Origin: Caenispirillum bisanense
GTDB taxonomy: Bacteria; Pseudomonadota; Alphaproteobacteria; Rhodospirillales; Rhodospirillaceae
NCBI RefSeq assembly: GCF_039523075.1
Contig: NZ_BAAAEP010000016.1
Location: forward strand, 16,226 to 80,225
Direction: 5' to 3'
DNA length: 64,000 bases
The notes below the pieces were generated by a model, which saw only the letters and a list, made by a program, of their open reading frames with translations, did not search any database and was not told where the DNA came from. This document shows, in pieces, positions 53,086 to 62,041 of this stretch (positions are counted from its first letter, which is position 1; the number at the start of each line of letters is the position of its first letter). The translations under genes and the position numbers were made by a program.

Positions 53086-54741
53086 TCAGCTGCCGCGGCG
53101 GCCGAACCAGGCGCCCCAGGGCGGCAGGTCGATCCGCCCGCCGGGGCCGATCTCCACCGCCGCCCAGCCGTGGCCGGTCAGCGGCGTCAGGGTGGCGCCG
53201 GGGGGAAGATCGGGCACGACGGCCGTGGCCGGCTGCGGCGACAGGTTGAACAGGCACACCACCCGGGCGTCGTCCAGGCTGCGCTCGAACCCGAGCACCG
53301 GGTCGGCGGTCGCCAGCAGGTCGAGACCGCCGCGCAGCAGGGCCGGGTTGGCCTTGCGGAAGGCGATGAAGCGGCGCCAGCCGGCCAGCACCGAGTCGGG
53401 ATCGGCCTCCTGCAGGTCGACGGCGGCGGCGGCATGGGCGGCCGGCACCGGCAGCCAGGGCTCCACCGCCGGGCCGGCATCGGTGAAGCCGGCGTGGGCG
53501 GCGTCGTGCCGCCACGGCATGGGGGTGCGGCTGCCGTCGCGGCCCTTGAAGTGGGGGTAGTAGGTGATGCCGTAGGGGTCGCGCAGGCGGTCGGCCGGCA
53601 CCTCCGCCTCGGTCAGGCCCAGTTCCTCCCCCTGGTAGACGCAGACGGCGCCGCGCAAGGACAGCAGCAGGGCGTTGAGCAGCCGCGCCGAGGCCGGCGA
53701 GCCGTCGCCCCAGCGGCTGGCGGCGCGCTCGACATCGTGGTTGGAGAAGGCCCAGCACAGCCAGCCGGCGCGCACATGGGCCTCCACCTCGGCGATGGCA
53801 GTGCGCAGGGCGGCGGCGCTGCCGGTGCCCTTCATCAGGCCGAGGGTATAGGCCATGTGCAGGCGCGACTGGCCGCCGTCGAGGGCGGCGGTATAGGCCT
53901 CGGCACGCTCGATGGGGGTGAGGCGGGCCGGCTCGCTGCCGACCTCGGCGATGGCGAAGCTGCCCGGGTGGCGGTCCATCACCTGCCGCAGCCGCGCCAG
54001 CAGGCCGGGGGTGTCGGCATGGGCGAGGTCGTTGACGTGCAGCTGCATGTTGTAGGGGCGCAGGGCGATGCGGCGCTCCGGGTGGGGCGGGTTGTCGGTC
54101 AGGGCCGGGTCGTGGGCCATGAAGTCGACCGCATCCAGGCGGAAGCCGTCCACCCCGCGCGCCAGCCACCAGGCGGCGATGTCCTCGATGGCGGCCATCA
54201 CCGCGGGGTGGCGCAGGTTCAGCTTGGGCTGCTGGGCGAGGAAGTGGTGCAGGTAGTATTGCCGCCGCCGCGGCTCCCACGTCCAGGCGCCGCCGCCGAA
54301 CACCGACAGCCAGTTGTTGGGCGGGCTGCCGTCGCGGCGCGGGTCGGCCCACACGTACCAGTCGGCGTGCGGACCGTCGCGGTCGATGCGGCTGGCGCGG
54401 AACCACGGGTGTTCGGCGCTGGTATGGGCAAACACCAGATCGACCAGCACCTTGAGCCCCAGGCGGTGCGCCTCGGCGATGAGGCGGTCGGCATCGGCCA
54501 GGGTGCCGAACATGGGGTCGACGGCGCGGTAGTCGCTGACGTCGTAGCCGAAATCGGCCATGGGCGAGGCGAAGAACGGCGAGATCCACACCGCATCGAC
54601 GCCGAGGGAGGCGACATAGGGCAGCGTCTCGACGATGCCCGCCAGATCGCCGATGCCGTCGCCGTTGCTGTCGCGGAAGCTGCGCGGGTAGATCTGATAG
54701 ACCACGGCGCCGCGCCAGTGGTCGTCGTCGTGGTCGCTCAT
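53086..54741 (-). CDS. GH13 alpha-glucosidase
   Basis: The product has 551 residues, starting MSDHDDDHWRGAVVYQIYPRS-like at the N-terminus. The four GH13 regions are DLVFAHTSAEHPWF (Asn usual in this place is Ala), GFRLDAVDFMAHD with the nucleophile Asp, FAIAEVGSE with the acid Glu and FSNHDVERAASRW. No signal peptide is seen. It is likely to hydrolyse alpha-1,4 or alpha-1,6 oligosaccharides or trehalose-like sugars inside the cell. It lies 24 bp after tenA. Confidence 0.92.
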   Translation of the reverse strand: MSDHDDDHWRGAVVYQIYPRSFRDSNGDGIGDLAGIVETLPYVASLGVDAVWISPFFASPMADFGYDVSDYRAVDPMFGTLADADRLIAEAHRLGLKVLVDLVFAHTSAEHPWFRASRIDRDGPHADWYVWADPRRDGSPPNNWLSVFGGGAWTWEPRRRQYYLHHFLAQQPKLNLRHPAVMAAIEDIAAWWLARGVDGFRLDAVDFMAHDPALTDNPPHPERRIALRPYNMQLHVNDLAHADTPGLLARLRQVMDRHPGSFAIAEVGSEPARLTPIERAEAYTAALDGGQSRLHMAYTLGLMKGTGSAAALRTAIAEVEAHVRAGWLCWAFSNHDVERAASRWGDGSPASARLLNALLLSLRGAVCVYQGEELGLTEAEVPADRLRDPYGITYYPHFKGRDGSRTPMPWRHDAAHAGFTDAGPAVEPWLPVPAAHAAAAVDLQEADPDSVLAGWRRFIAFRKANPALLRGGLDLLATADPVLGFERSLDDARVVCLFNLSPQPATAVVPDLPPGATLTPLTGHGWAAVEIGPGGRIDLPPWGAWFGRRGS

Positions 54742-54765
54742 GCCGGGTGCTCCCTGGTGCGGTCG

Positions 54766-55491
54766 TCAGGTCGCCGCTGCGGGCGGCGGGCTCAGCGGCT
54801 CGGGGTGGCAGGCCATTTCCCAGAACCCGACCTCCAGCCGGGTGGCGGCGGCGAAGGTGGCGGCCAGCGACGGCCAGCGGCCCGACCCTTGCGGATCGGC
54901 GCCGATGCGGCGGGCGGCGACGCGGGCGATGAGGGCCTGCACGTCGGCCGCCACCTGCTGATACTCGGCGCCGGAATACATCTCCATCCACGGCCGGTAG
55001 GGGTTGCCCTGCCAGCCGGCGGCGTGCTCCGGCCGCGCCATCCAGGCGCCGATCTCGGCATAGCCGATGACGCAGGGCGCCAGCGCCACCAGCAGGTCGA
55101 GCAAGTCGCCGGAGTGGCCGCGGTCGAGCACGTAGCGGGTATAGGCGATGTTGGCCGCCGCCTCCGGCAGCGCCGCCATGGTGTCCTCGTCCAGGCCCCA
55201 GCCGGCGCAGTACTCCACATGCAGCTGCATTTCGTGGCCGATGAGGGCGTTCACCGTGGCGACGGCATGCCGCATCTCGTCCAGCCGCTCCGCCTTCACC
55301 GCCGCCAGCGCCCAGGCGCGGCTGAAGTGGATGAGGAACAGGTAATCCTGCGCCAGATACCAGCGGAACGCCTCCTCCGGCAGGGTGCCGGCGGCCATGT
55401 CGCGCACGAAGCGGTGATGGACGTAGGCGTCCCAGTCGGCGGCGCAGGACGCCTTGAGGGCGGAGAAGATGTCGGCGGCGGCGATGGTCAT
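54766..55491 (-). CDS. tenA: TenA-family thiaminase II/aminopyrimidine hydrolase
   Basis: The product has 241 residues from the ATG at 55491, an all-helical TenA fold. Motifs are DYLFLIHFSRAWALAAVK, HEMQLHVEYCAGWGL with the active-site Cys, and MEMYSGAEYQQVA. It recycles pyrimidine parts of degraded thiamine. It lies between upp and the GH13 gene with short gaps and may share their transcript; no TPP riboswitch is seen here. Confidence 0.92.
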   Translation of the reverse strand: MTIAAADIFSALKASCAADWDAYVHHRFVRDMAAGTLPEEAFRWYLAQDYLFLIHFSRAWALAAVKAERLDEMRHAVATVNALIGHEMQLHVEYCAGWGLDEDTMAALPEAAANIAYTRYVLDRGHSGDLLDLLVALAPCVIGYAEIGAWMARPEHAAGWQGNPYRPWMEMYSGAEYQQVAADVQALIARVAARRIGADPQGSGRWPSLAATFAAATRLEVGFWEMACHPEPLSPPPAAAT

Positions 55492-55510
55492 GGGGGCGTC
55501 GGGCTCGCGC

Positions 55511-56161
55511 TCACTTGGTGCCGAACAGGCGGTCGCCGGCGTCGCCCAGGCCGGGCACGATGTAGGCATGGTCGTCCAGCCGCTCGTCCAGCGAGGCGAC
55601 ATAGACCCGCACCTTCGGGTGCGTCCGGTTGAAGGTGCGCATGCCCTCCGGCACCGTCACCAGGGCCAGGAAGATGATGTTCTCGTCCGGCACGCCGTGG
55701 CGGTTCAGCACGTCCACCGCATGCACCGCCGAATGGCCGGTGGCGAGCATGGGGTCGACCAGGATGAAGGTGCGGCCGCCGGCTTCCGGCAGCTTGACCA
55801 GGTATTCGCTCGGCTTGTGGGTGACGGGATCGCGCACCAGCCCGATGTGGCCGACGCGGGCGCCCGGCATCAGTTCCATCAGGCCGTCGGCCATGCCGTT
55901 GCCGGCCCGCAGGATGGGCACGATGGCGACCTTCTTGCCCTGGATGACCGGCGCGTCCATCTCGCACATGGGCGTTTCGATGCGGCGATTCTCGATCGGC
56001 AGGTCGCGGGTGATTTCATAGCCCATGAGCAGGGCGATCTCGCGCAGCAGGGCGCGGAAGGTGCGCGTCGACGTCGCCTTGTCCCGCATGTGCGTCAGCT
56101 TGTGACGGATCAGCGGGTGGCCGAGAACGTGCAGGTTGGGAAACTCGCCGGTGGAGGTCAT
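55511..56161 (-). CDS. upp: Uracil phosphoribosyltransferase
   Basis: The product has 216 residues from the ATG at 56161. Motifs are HPLIRHKLTHMRDKATST, VPILRAGNGMADGLMELMP and the PRPP site LVDPMLATGHSA; it ends VPGLGDAGDRLFGTK, as Upp does. It salvages uracil to UMP. The frame is open to 56356 but the upstream part is not Upp-like. A TATAAG element lies on the minus strand near 56223-56228. Confidence 0.96.
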   Translation of the reverse strand: MTSTGEFPNLHVLGHPLIRHKLTHMRDKATSTRTFRALLREIALLMGYEITRDLPIENRRIETPMCEMDAPVIQGKKVAIVPILRAGNGMADGLMELMPGARVGHIGLVRDPVTHKPSEYLVKLPEAGGRTFILVDPMLATGHSAVHAVDVLNRHGVPDENIIFLALVTVPEGMRTFNRTHPKVRVYVASLDERLDDHAYIVPGLGDAGDRLFGTK

Positions 56162-56424
56162 GGGCGTGAACCGTTTGTCGCGCGGAAGGGAAGGGTGGTC
56201 GGACAAATGTGTCGTCGTGGCCTTATAGCACCGCCGGCGGCGCCGATGCACCCCTTGCGCAACGCCGCCCGCCACCTCCGGATGCGACGGCGGCAGGGTG
56301 CGTGAGGCCAGCGCGGCGGAGCGGCGGGGAGGGGCGGCGCGGGAGAGGGCGGACAAGGCAAGCCCGCCGGCGCGAGGGGATGACGCGCGGCGGGCTCGGG
56401 CCCGGGCAGTCCGGTACGCAGGGG

Positions 56425-56718
56425 TCAGGCGTGCGGCCGTTGGCCGGCGCGGCGGTCGAACCCGCCCGGGTGCTTTTCGCAGCAGTCCCGCAGAATCTCG
56501 ATGAGCTTCAGCGCAGCTTCGCGCTGGCCGTGCTGCATGGCGTCCGTCAACTCATCCATCACCATCTGCCGCAGCGCCGGGTTGCCCCATTCCTTCTGCA
56601 GGAAGGCATAGCCCTTTTCCACCGCCACGATGTCGGGCAGGTGTTCGTGCTTGGCGATGATCATCAGTTCTTCGGGTGTCAGCTCGCTGAGGGCGAGGCA
56701 ATCCTGGAGGGTCAACAT
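56425..56718 (-). CDS. Small conserved-looking helical protein of unknown function
   Basis: The product has 97 residues, starting MLTLQDCLALSELTPEELM, with GGGAGG seven bases upstream. It is helical, with IIAKHEHLPDIVAVEKGYAF and a QHGQREAALKLIEILRDCC segment. I do not recognise a family. A TACAAT -10 element lies on the minus strand at 56762-56767, about 45 bases upstream. The gene is divergent from the small ORF at 57000. Confidence 0.78.
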   Translation of the reverse strand: MLTLQDCLALSELTPEELMIIAKHEHLPDIVAVEKGYAFLQKEWGNPALRQMVMDELTDAMQHGQREAALKLIEILRDCCEKHPGGFDRRAGQRPHA

Positions 56719-56999
56719 GGCGGGCCTCCCTTGGACATCTTGGTCTTCAGGTCCACGAGAGATTGTAACACTTCACGTCCGACGGTCCATGCCGATTCGT
56801 CGCTGCGCCGCGGTAGCTTTAGTCAAGTGTTTCAATATGTTGAGAAACAATCGAGCATCCCGCCGGAGGGCGACGAAAGGAGGTTTCTGCTCCGAAAGAT
56901 CTATGACGAAAGGGCTATTCTAGACCCCCTTTCTCGGGATATATCTGGCCGTACCGCCCAACGAACCGGAAACACTGACTCTTCCCGAGGATCATAGCC
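56719..56999. promoter_or_regulatory. Divergent intergenic region with a -10 element
   Basis: TACAAT on the minus strand (56767-56762), with ATGGAC 17 bp upstream of it (56790-56785), is a plausible promoter for the 56425-56718 gene. The plus-strand half, up to 57000, is AT-richer than average around 56815-56845 and 56890-56960 and probably holds the promoter for the 66-residue gene. No other element is seen. Confidence 0.4.
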
Positions 57000-57200
57000 G
57001 TGCGTTTCGGTCTGAAATTCTCGACGAGCCGCCCCACCGACTCGGTGGAGAGCTGGCTCGAACGCCTCTGCCAGAGCCGTTACGAAATCCGCCTGGACGG
57101 CATCGATGTGGAAAAGGGCCGCAAGGACCTGCTGCTGGTGTTCGAGGACGCCGGTGATCGTGATCGCGTGAAGGCCGCCCTCAAGGGCCGCGCCGCGTAG
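57000..57200 (+). CDS. Small protein of unknown function, GTG start
   Basis: The product has 66 residues from the GTG at 57000, eight bases after GAGGAT. It is a compact alpha-beta sequence: FGLKFSTSRP, then SWLERLCQSRYEIRLDGIDV and LLLVFEDAGDRDRVKAALKG. I do not recognise a family. Its last 20 bases overlap the 3' end of mutY on the other strand, so the two genes converge. Confidence 0.72.
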   Translation: MRFGLKFSTSRPTDSVESWLERLCQSRYEIRLDGIDVEKGRKDLLLVFEDAGDRDRVKAALKGRAA

Positions 57201-58278
57201 CGACCCCGGCCACCGCCGCCGTCACCACCTTGCGCATGACCGTCGGCAGCGCCTCGCCGCCCAGGGCCGGCAGCGCCACCCAGCGGCCGTCGGCGCTCGC
57301 CTGCGGCCCCGCGCCCGGCGTCAGGCCGGCGACCACCGCCAGTTCCAGATGGAAATGGGTGAAGGTGTGGCGCACCACGCCGGGCAACGGCTGCCAGCCG
57401 ATGCCGGGCAGTGGCGCGTGCGCCAGGGCGTCGTCGGGCAGCCACGGCGGCCCTTCCCGCCAGGGGGTGGAGGGCACTTCCGTCATGCCGCCGAGCAATC
57501 CGTCCTCCGGCCGCCGCCGCAGCAGCACCCGGCCGCTGTCGTCGCGCAGCCAGAAGGCGACGCCGCGGCGCACCGGCTTGTCGGCCTTGCGCTCCTTGCG
57601 CGGCAGCGACTCCGCGATGCCTTCCAGCCGGGCGCGGCAGCCGGCCTGCCACGGACAGGCGAGGCACGACGGGCTGCGCGGGGTGCAGATGGTCGCCCCC
57701 AGGTCCATCACCGCCTGGGCATAGTCGCCGCAGCGGTCGGCGGGGGTGAGGGTGTCGGCCAGCCGCTTCAGCTCCGCCTTGCTGCCGGGCAGCGGATCGA
57801 TGACCGCGAACAGCCGCGCCATCACCCGCTCCACATTGCCGTCGACCACCGTCGCCCGCCGCCCGAAGGCGATGGCCGCCACCGCCGCCGCCGTATAGGC
57901 GCCGATGCCGGGCAGGGCGCGCAGGGCGTCCTCGCTGTCGGGGAAGCGGCCGCCGTGCTGCTCCGCCACCGCGCGGGCGCACTTGTGCAGGTTGCGGGCG
58001 CGGGCGTAGTAGCCAAGCCCCGCCCATTCCACCAGCACATCGTCGAGCGGCGCCGCCGCCAGGCTGTCGACGGTCGGCCAGCGGGCGAGGAAGCGCTCGA
58101 AATAGGGGATGACGGCGGCGACAGTGGTCTGCTGCAGCATCACTTCCGACAGCCACACCCGGTAGGGGTCGGGCGCCGGCCCGCCGGGCGGCGTGCGCCA
58201 CGGCAGGCGGCGGGCGTGGCGGTCGTACCACGCCAGCAGGCGGGCGGCGGCGTCGGACGGAACCATGGACGGCGGCAT
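57181..58278 (-). CDS. mutY: A/G-specific adenine DNA glycosylase
   Basis: The product has 365 residues. It has LSEVMLQQTTVAAVIPYF with the catalytic Glu, the helix-hairpin-helix LPGIGAYTAAAVAAIAFG with catalytic Asp nearby in VVDGNVERV, and the [4Fe-4S] loop CTPRSPSCLACPWQAGC. A C-terminal MutT-like domain recognises 8-oxoguanine. It removes A paired with 8-oxoG. It is divergent from the DciA-like gene. Confidence 0.96.
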   Translation of the reverse strand: MPPSMVPSDAAARLLAWYDRHARRLPWRTPPGGPAPDPYRVWLSEVMLQQTTVAAVIPYFERFLARWPTVDSLAAAPLDDVLVEWAGLGYYARARNLHKCARAVAEQHGGRFPDSEDALRALPGIGAYTAAAVAAIAFGRRATVVDGNVERVMARLFAVIDPLPGSKAELKRLADTLTPADRCGDYAQAVMDLGATICTPRSPSCLACPWQAGCRARLEGIAESLPRKERKADKPVRRGVAFWLRDDSGRVLLRRRPEDGLLGGMTEVPSTPWREGPPWLPDDALAHAPLPGIGWQPLPGVVRHTFTHFHLELAVVAGLTPGAGPQASADGRWVALPALGGEALPTVMRKVVTAAVAGVATRRGP

Positions 58279-58322
58279 GGGAAGCGGCTACTTCTCGGGG
58301 TCAGGAAAGGGGGCACAGTGCC

Positions 58323-58907
58323 ATGAACGAGGACGCGAAGAAAAGCCCGCCGCGCTCGCGCGCCTCCGTCGGCATCCGGCCGTCGGACCAGCGCCGCGGC
58401 GGCCCCGTCGCCATCGATCAGCTGGGCGCCAAGCTCATGCGGCCGGTGCTCGGCCGGCGCGGCCTGGGGGAGGGCGACATCTGCTTCCACTGGGCGGCCA
58501 TCGTCGGCGGCTCGTTCCTGGCCTCCAACTCGGCGCCGGAGCGCATCCAGTTCCCCAAGGGCGAGCGCACCGGCGGCATCCTGCACCTGCGGGTGCCGTC
58601 CGGCGCCCTGGCGACCCAGCTGCAGCACCTGATCCCGCAGATCGTGCAGCGGGTGAACGGCTTCTACGGCTATCCCGCCATCGCTGACGTGCGCATCCAC
58701 CAGCGGCCGCTGCCGCCGCGCCCGCCCCGCCCCGGCGAGCCGCCGCCGCTGCCCGAGCCGGACCGCGAGCGGCTGGCGCTGCAACTGAACGACGTGGAGC
58801 ATCCGCGCCTCAAGGACGCGCTGGCGAAGCTGGGCGAGACCATGGTCCGCCGCACCCTCGCCGCCGGCAAGGGTGGTCGGGGCGGCAAGGGCGGCGGCGG
58901 CCGATAG
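58323..58907 (+). CDS. DUF721/DciA-like protein
   Basis: The product has 194 residues. The DUF721 domain covers about residues 30-125 (LGAKLMRPVLGRRGLGEGDI, GGILHLRVPSGALATQLQHL). DciA proteins help load the replicative helicase DnaB in bacteria that lack DnaC. A Pro-rich linker and a Gly-rich basic tail follow. Placement beside mutY matches the usual alphaproteobacterial order. Confidence 0.88.
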   Translation: MNEDAKKSPPRSRASVGIRPSDQRRGGPVAIDQLGAKLMRPVLGRRGLGEGDICFHWAAIVGGSFLASNSAPERIQFPKGERTGGILHLRVPSGALATQLQHLIPQIVQRVNGFYGYPAIADVRIHQRPLPPRPPRPGEPPPLPEPDRERLALQLNDVEHPRLKDALAKLGETMVRRTLAAGKGGRGGKGGGGR

Positions 58908-58913
58908 GCGCCG

Positions 58914-59378
58914 TCAGCCGGCGTGGCGGCTGAACAGGCTGGTGCCGCCGGGGCTGAACAGCAGCACCTCGTAGGGCTCGCCGGGCATGTCCATGCCGGG
59001 GGCCGACTGCGGCATGCCGGGGATGGTCAGGCCGGTGGCCTTGGGCCGTTCCGCCAGCAGGCGGCGCACGTCCGACGCCGGCACGTGTCCCTCGATGACA
59101 TAGCCGTCGATGACGGCGGTGTGGCAGGAGGCCAGCTCCGGCTCCACGCCCAGGCGGTCCTTCACCGGCGTGACGTCGTCCAGGTCATGCACGATGACGC
59201 TGAAGCCTTCCGCCTTCATGTGGTCGATCCAGCCGCCGCAGCAGCCGCAGGACGGCGACTTCCACACCTCCATGTCGGCGGCGCGGGCATCGCCGCCGCC
59301 GCTGCCCAGGGCGAGCACGCCGGCCCCCAGCACGGCCACCGCCGCCGCCGCCATCACAACCGTCCGTCTGGTGATCAT
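58914..59378 (-). CDS. DUF411 periplasmic metal-binding protein
   Basis: The product has 154 residues from the ATG at 59378. An N-terminal signal segment (VVMAAAAVAVLGAGVLALG) precedes MEVWKSPSCGCCGGWIDHMK, the DUF411 Cys motif, and SCHTAVIDGYVIEGHVPA. DUF411 proteins are small periplasmic copper-handling proteins in many bacteria. A twin-arginine-like start (ITRRTVVM) is visible. It is convergent with the DciA-like gene, six bases apart. Confidence 0.88.
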   Translation of the reverse strand: MITRRTVVMAAAAVAVLGAGVLALGSGGGDARAADMEVWKSPSCGCCGGWIDHMKAEGFSVIVHDLDDVTPVKDRLGVEPELASCHTAVIDGYVIEGHVPASDVRRLLAERPKATGLTIPGMPQSAPGMDMPGEPYEVLLFSPGGTSLFSRHAG

Positions 59379-59538
59379 CGCCTGTCTCCTGCTGCTGTCG
59401 GCCGCCGGGCTGGTGCCGGCGCGAATATGGGGAAGGGTGCGGCCGGCGGGCAAGGGTTGCCTTGATCCTGGTCAGGCGCGACCCCACAACAGGGAGCATG
59501 GACCAGCCCCCGCCCCCGACCCTGCACCGGAGCCGCGC

Positions 59539-60817
59539 ATGACGCCCTCTCCCGGCCGCCGTCGCCAGACCGCCCTGTTCCTGGACGGCATGGCCGGCCG
59601 GCGGGCGCGGGTGCCGGCCGATGCCGCCGAGCTGGAACGGCGGGCGCTGGCCGCCCTCAGCCCGCAGGCCGGCGCCTACATCGCCGGCGGGGCGGGGCTG
59701 GAGCGCACCATGGCCGCCAACCGCGCCGCCTTCGACCGCTGGCGCATCATGCCGCGGGTGCTGCGCGACGTGGCGGAGCGCGACCTCGGCATCACCCTGT
59801 TCGGCCTCGCCGTGCCGGCGCCGCTGCTGCTGGCGCCCATCGGCGTGCTCGACCTCGCCCACCGCGGCGCCGACGTGGCGGGGGCGAGGGGCGGGGCGGG
59901 CGGCGGCGGCGGCCGTCATTCCCTTCATCGCCTCCAGCCAGTCGTCGCGGCCGCTGGAAGCCATCGCCGCCCCCGCCGGCGCCGGTGCGCCGCGGTGGTT
60001 CCAGCTGTACTGGGCGGTGGCCGACGACCTGGTGGAGAGCTTCGTTCGCCGGGCCGAGGCGGCGGGCTACGAGGCCATCGTGGTGACGCTGGACACCACC
60101 CTGCTGGGCTGGCGGCCGCGCGACCTCGACCTCGGCTACCTGCCGTTCCTGCGCGCCCGCGGCATTGCCAACTACGTCAGCGATCCGGTGTTCCGCCGCC
60201 TGCCCTTCGACGACAGCGGCCTGCGGCCACCGCTGACGCCGGCGCTGCTGCGGTCGGCGCTGGAGCTGCTGCGGGCGTGGCCGGGCTCGCGGCTGGCGGC
60301 CCTGGGCTCGGGCGAGCTGCTGGCGGCGGTGCGGCGGTTCATCGCCCTCTACAGCCGCCCCGACCTGACCTGGGACGACATCCCCCGTCTGCGCCGCTGG
60401 ACCGGCCTGCCGATCCTGCTGAAGGGAGTGCTGCACCCGGCCGACGCCCGCCGCGCCATCGACCTCGGCATCGACGGGCTCATCGTCTCCAACCACGGCG
60501 GCCGTCAGGTGGACGGCGCGGTGGCGGCGCTGGACGCCCTGCCGGCGGTGGTGGCGGCGGCCGACGACCGGGTGCCGGTGCTGTTCGACAGCGGCGTGCG
60601 CACCGGCGCCGACATCCTCAAGGCCCTGTGCCTGGGGGCCGCCGCCGTGCTGATCGGCCGCCCCTACGTCTATGGCCTGGCGTTGGACGGCGAGGCCGGG
60701 GTGCGGGCGGTGATCGACACCCTGCTGGCCGACCTCGATCTCACCCTGGGCCTGGCCGGTCGCCGTTCGGTGCGCGACCTCGGCCGCGACATGCTGGTGG
60801 AAGGCGGCTTCGACTGA
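59539..60817 (+). pseudogene. FMN-dependent alpha-hydroxy-acid oxidase, split by a frameshift
   Basis: The first part (59539 to about 59885) begins MTPSPGRRRQTALFLDGMAG and runs through PLLLAPIGVLDLAHRGADVA. From about 59925 to 60817 a frame one base later continues VIPFIASSQSSRPLEAI and has the FMN and active-site motifs LPILLKGVLHPADA, SNHGGRQVDG and DSGVRTGADILKALCLGA. Joined, they make a lactate oxidase/dehydrogenase-like protein of about 425 residues. The shift lies in the G-rich tract at 59878-59915. Either the gene is dead or the run length is wrong. Confidence 0.85.
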
Positions 60818-60821
60818 GCCG

Positions 60822-61646
60822 TCACATGCGGTTGAGGATGGCGTCCACTTCCTGCTCGATCTGCCGTTCCTTGTATTCCTGCATGCGGCGTTCGCGCCAG
60901 GTGGCGGCGAAGTGGCGGGCGGTGGCGATCTGCGCCTCGCGGATCTGGCGGGCGAGTTCGTTCTGCGCCTTCAGGGCGGCCACCTTCTCGTCGATCTGCT
61001 TGCGGATGGCGGCCATGCGCACCAGCGTTTCGTCGATCTCCGGCGCCGGCGGCTGACCCTGCAACTCGGCCAGCGCCACCCGCACCTTGCCGCTGTAGTA
61101 CTGCGCCCGCTCCGGCGTGCGCGAGTGGTAATAGGCGGCGGCGGTGTCCCAGTTGCGGGTCTCGTTGTAGAGGTTGGACAGGAACTCGGCGGCATAGGCG
61201 GCGTTGGCGCGGGGGTCGAAGGCCTCTTCCAGGCTGTCGAAGGCCTCGCCGTGCCAGTGCAGGTTCACCTGCATGCAGCCGACGTCGATGTTGCGCACGC
61301 CCTTGGCCTTCAGTTTGCGCACCTCGGCGATGGCCTCCTGCTTGCTGGGCAGGTAGCGGCCGATGCCTTCGGCCATGACCGTCCACGGCCAGGCAACTCT
61401 TGCCCGGCGGGTCTTGTCCCAGCGGCCGGATTCGACCAGCGAGATGGCGGTGAGCAGGTTGGGCGGCATGGTCCGCAACCGCTCTTCCCGCTGGGTGGCG
61501 GCGCGGCACAGATCGGGCGCCGGCTCGGCCGCCGCAGTCGGGTTCGGATTGGCGGCGGGCGGCGCCGCCGGGGCAACCGCCAGCACCAGCAGCGCCACAA
61601 GGGCGAGCACGACAACGGCAACAGGGGCGGGCGGGCGAGCGGTCAT
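60822..61646 (-). CDS. Lytic transglycosylase (SLT-like domain)
   Basis: The product has 274 residues from the ATG at 61646. A signal segment (VAVVVLALVALLVLAVA) is followed by an SLT domain: NLLTAISLVESGRWD with the catalytic Glu, then NIDVGCMQVNLHWHG and AAAYYHSRTPERAQYY. The C-terminal 80 residues are a Lys/Glu/Gln-rich helix, likely a coiled coil. It should cleave peptidoglycan in the periplasm. It converges with the hydroxy-acid oxidase gene, four bases apart. Confidence 0.88.
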   Translation of the reverse strand: MTARPPAPVAVVVLALVALLVLAVAPAAPPAANPNPTAAAEPAPDLCRAATQREERLRTMPPNLLTAISLVESGRWDKTRRARVAWPWTVMAEGIGRYLPSKQEAIAEVRKLKAKGVRNIDVGCMQVNLHWHGEAFDSLEEAFDPRANAAYAAEFLSNLYNETRNWDTAAAYYHSRTPERAQYYSGKVRVALAELQGQPPAPEIDETLVRMAAIRKQIDEKVAALKAQNELARQIREAQIATARHFAATWRERRMQEYKERQIEQEVDAILNRM

Positions 61647-61856
61647 GGGGTCCGGGCCAGGGCAGCAGCAGCGCGTTAAGTAGCGCGGGAACGGGGTCAC
61701 GTCGAGGTGATGCAACCATCGCGCCAACCGGGCATGCGGCGGCCGCATGGCGGTGCGTATCAAACGCAGGGTGGAAATCATGCTTAAAAATCAACATCTT
61801 CCCGCCGTGCGGCGGGCGTTGGGTGACCATTTTATGGACGTGCCTATTTTTTAGGC

Positions 61857-61885
61857 TTGCGCCGACGACCCCGCCGCGGTAGTTT
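61857..61885 (+). promoter_or_regulatory. Promoter of the small RNA
   Basis: TTGCGC (61857-61862), preceded by C, and TAGTTT (61880-61885) are exactly 17 bp apart. The start of transcription should be near 61890. Confidence 0.5.
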
Positions 61886-61888
61886 TTG

Positions 61889-61988
61889 CATCGCAGCAAC
61901 CGGACGGTCCTCGGACAGTCCAATCGTCTGCCTTTCTTGGACGTTTCCTCCCTAGACTTGGGCCGCGCTTCGTGCGCGGCCTTTTTTT
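61889..61988 (+). ncRNA. MmgR/alpha-r8-like (suhB family) small RNA
   Basis: No protein gene lies in 61647-62041, yet a promoter-like pair is followed by a strong terminator about 75 bases on. Between them is the unpaired motif TTTCCTCCCT (61944-61953), the conserved core I recall for the alpha-r8 family that includes S. meliloti MmgR. A first hairpin can form around GGAC...GTCC at 61902-61921. MmgR binds Hfq and limits PHB granule growth in S. meliloti. A PHB-depolymerase-type gene lies at 7.8 kb, but no link is shown. The 5' end is approximate. Confidence 0.7.
61961..61988 (+). terminator. Terminator of the small RNA
   Basis: Arms GGCCGCGC and GCGCGGCC with a five-base TTCGT loop form an 8-bp stem followed directly by seven T residues. 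Confidence 0.9.
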
Positions 61989-62041
61989 AACCTATCCTTG
62001 TTCCCCTAAGGGTAGTGCGGCGAGGTCGAGCGGCTGAAGGC

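Noticed and set aside
54700..55600. TPP riboswitch near tenA
   Set aside because: I do not see the conserved CTGAGA and ACCTGATC-like elements upstream of tenA.
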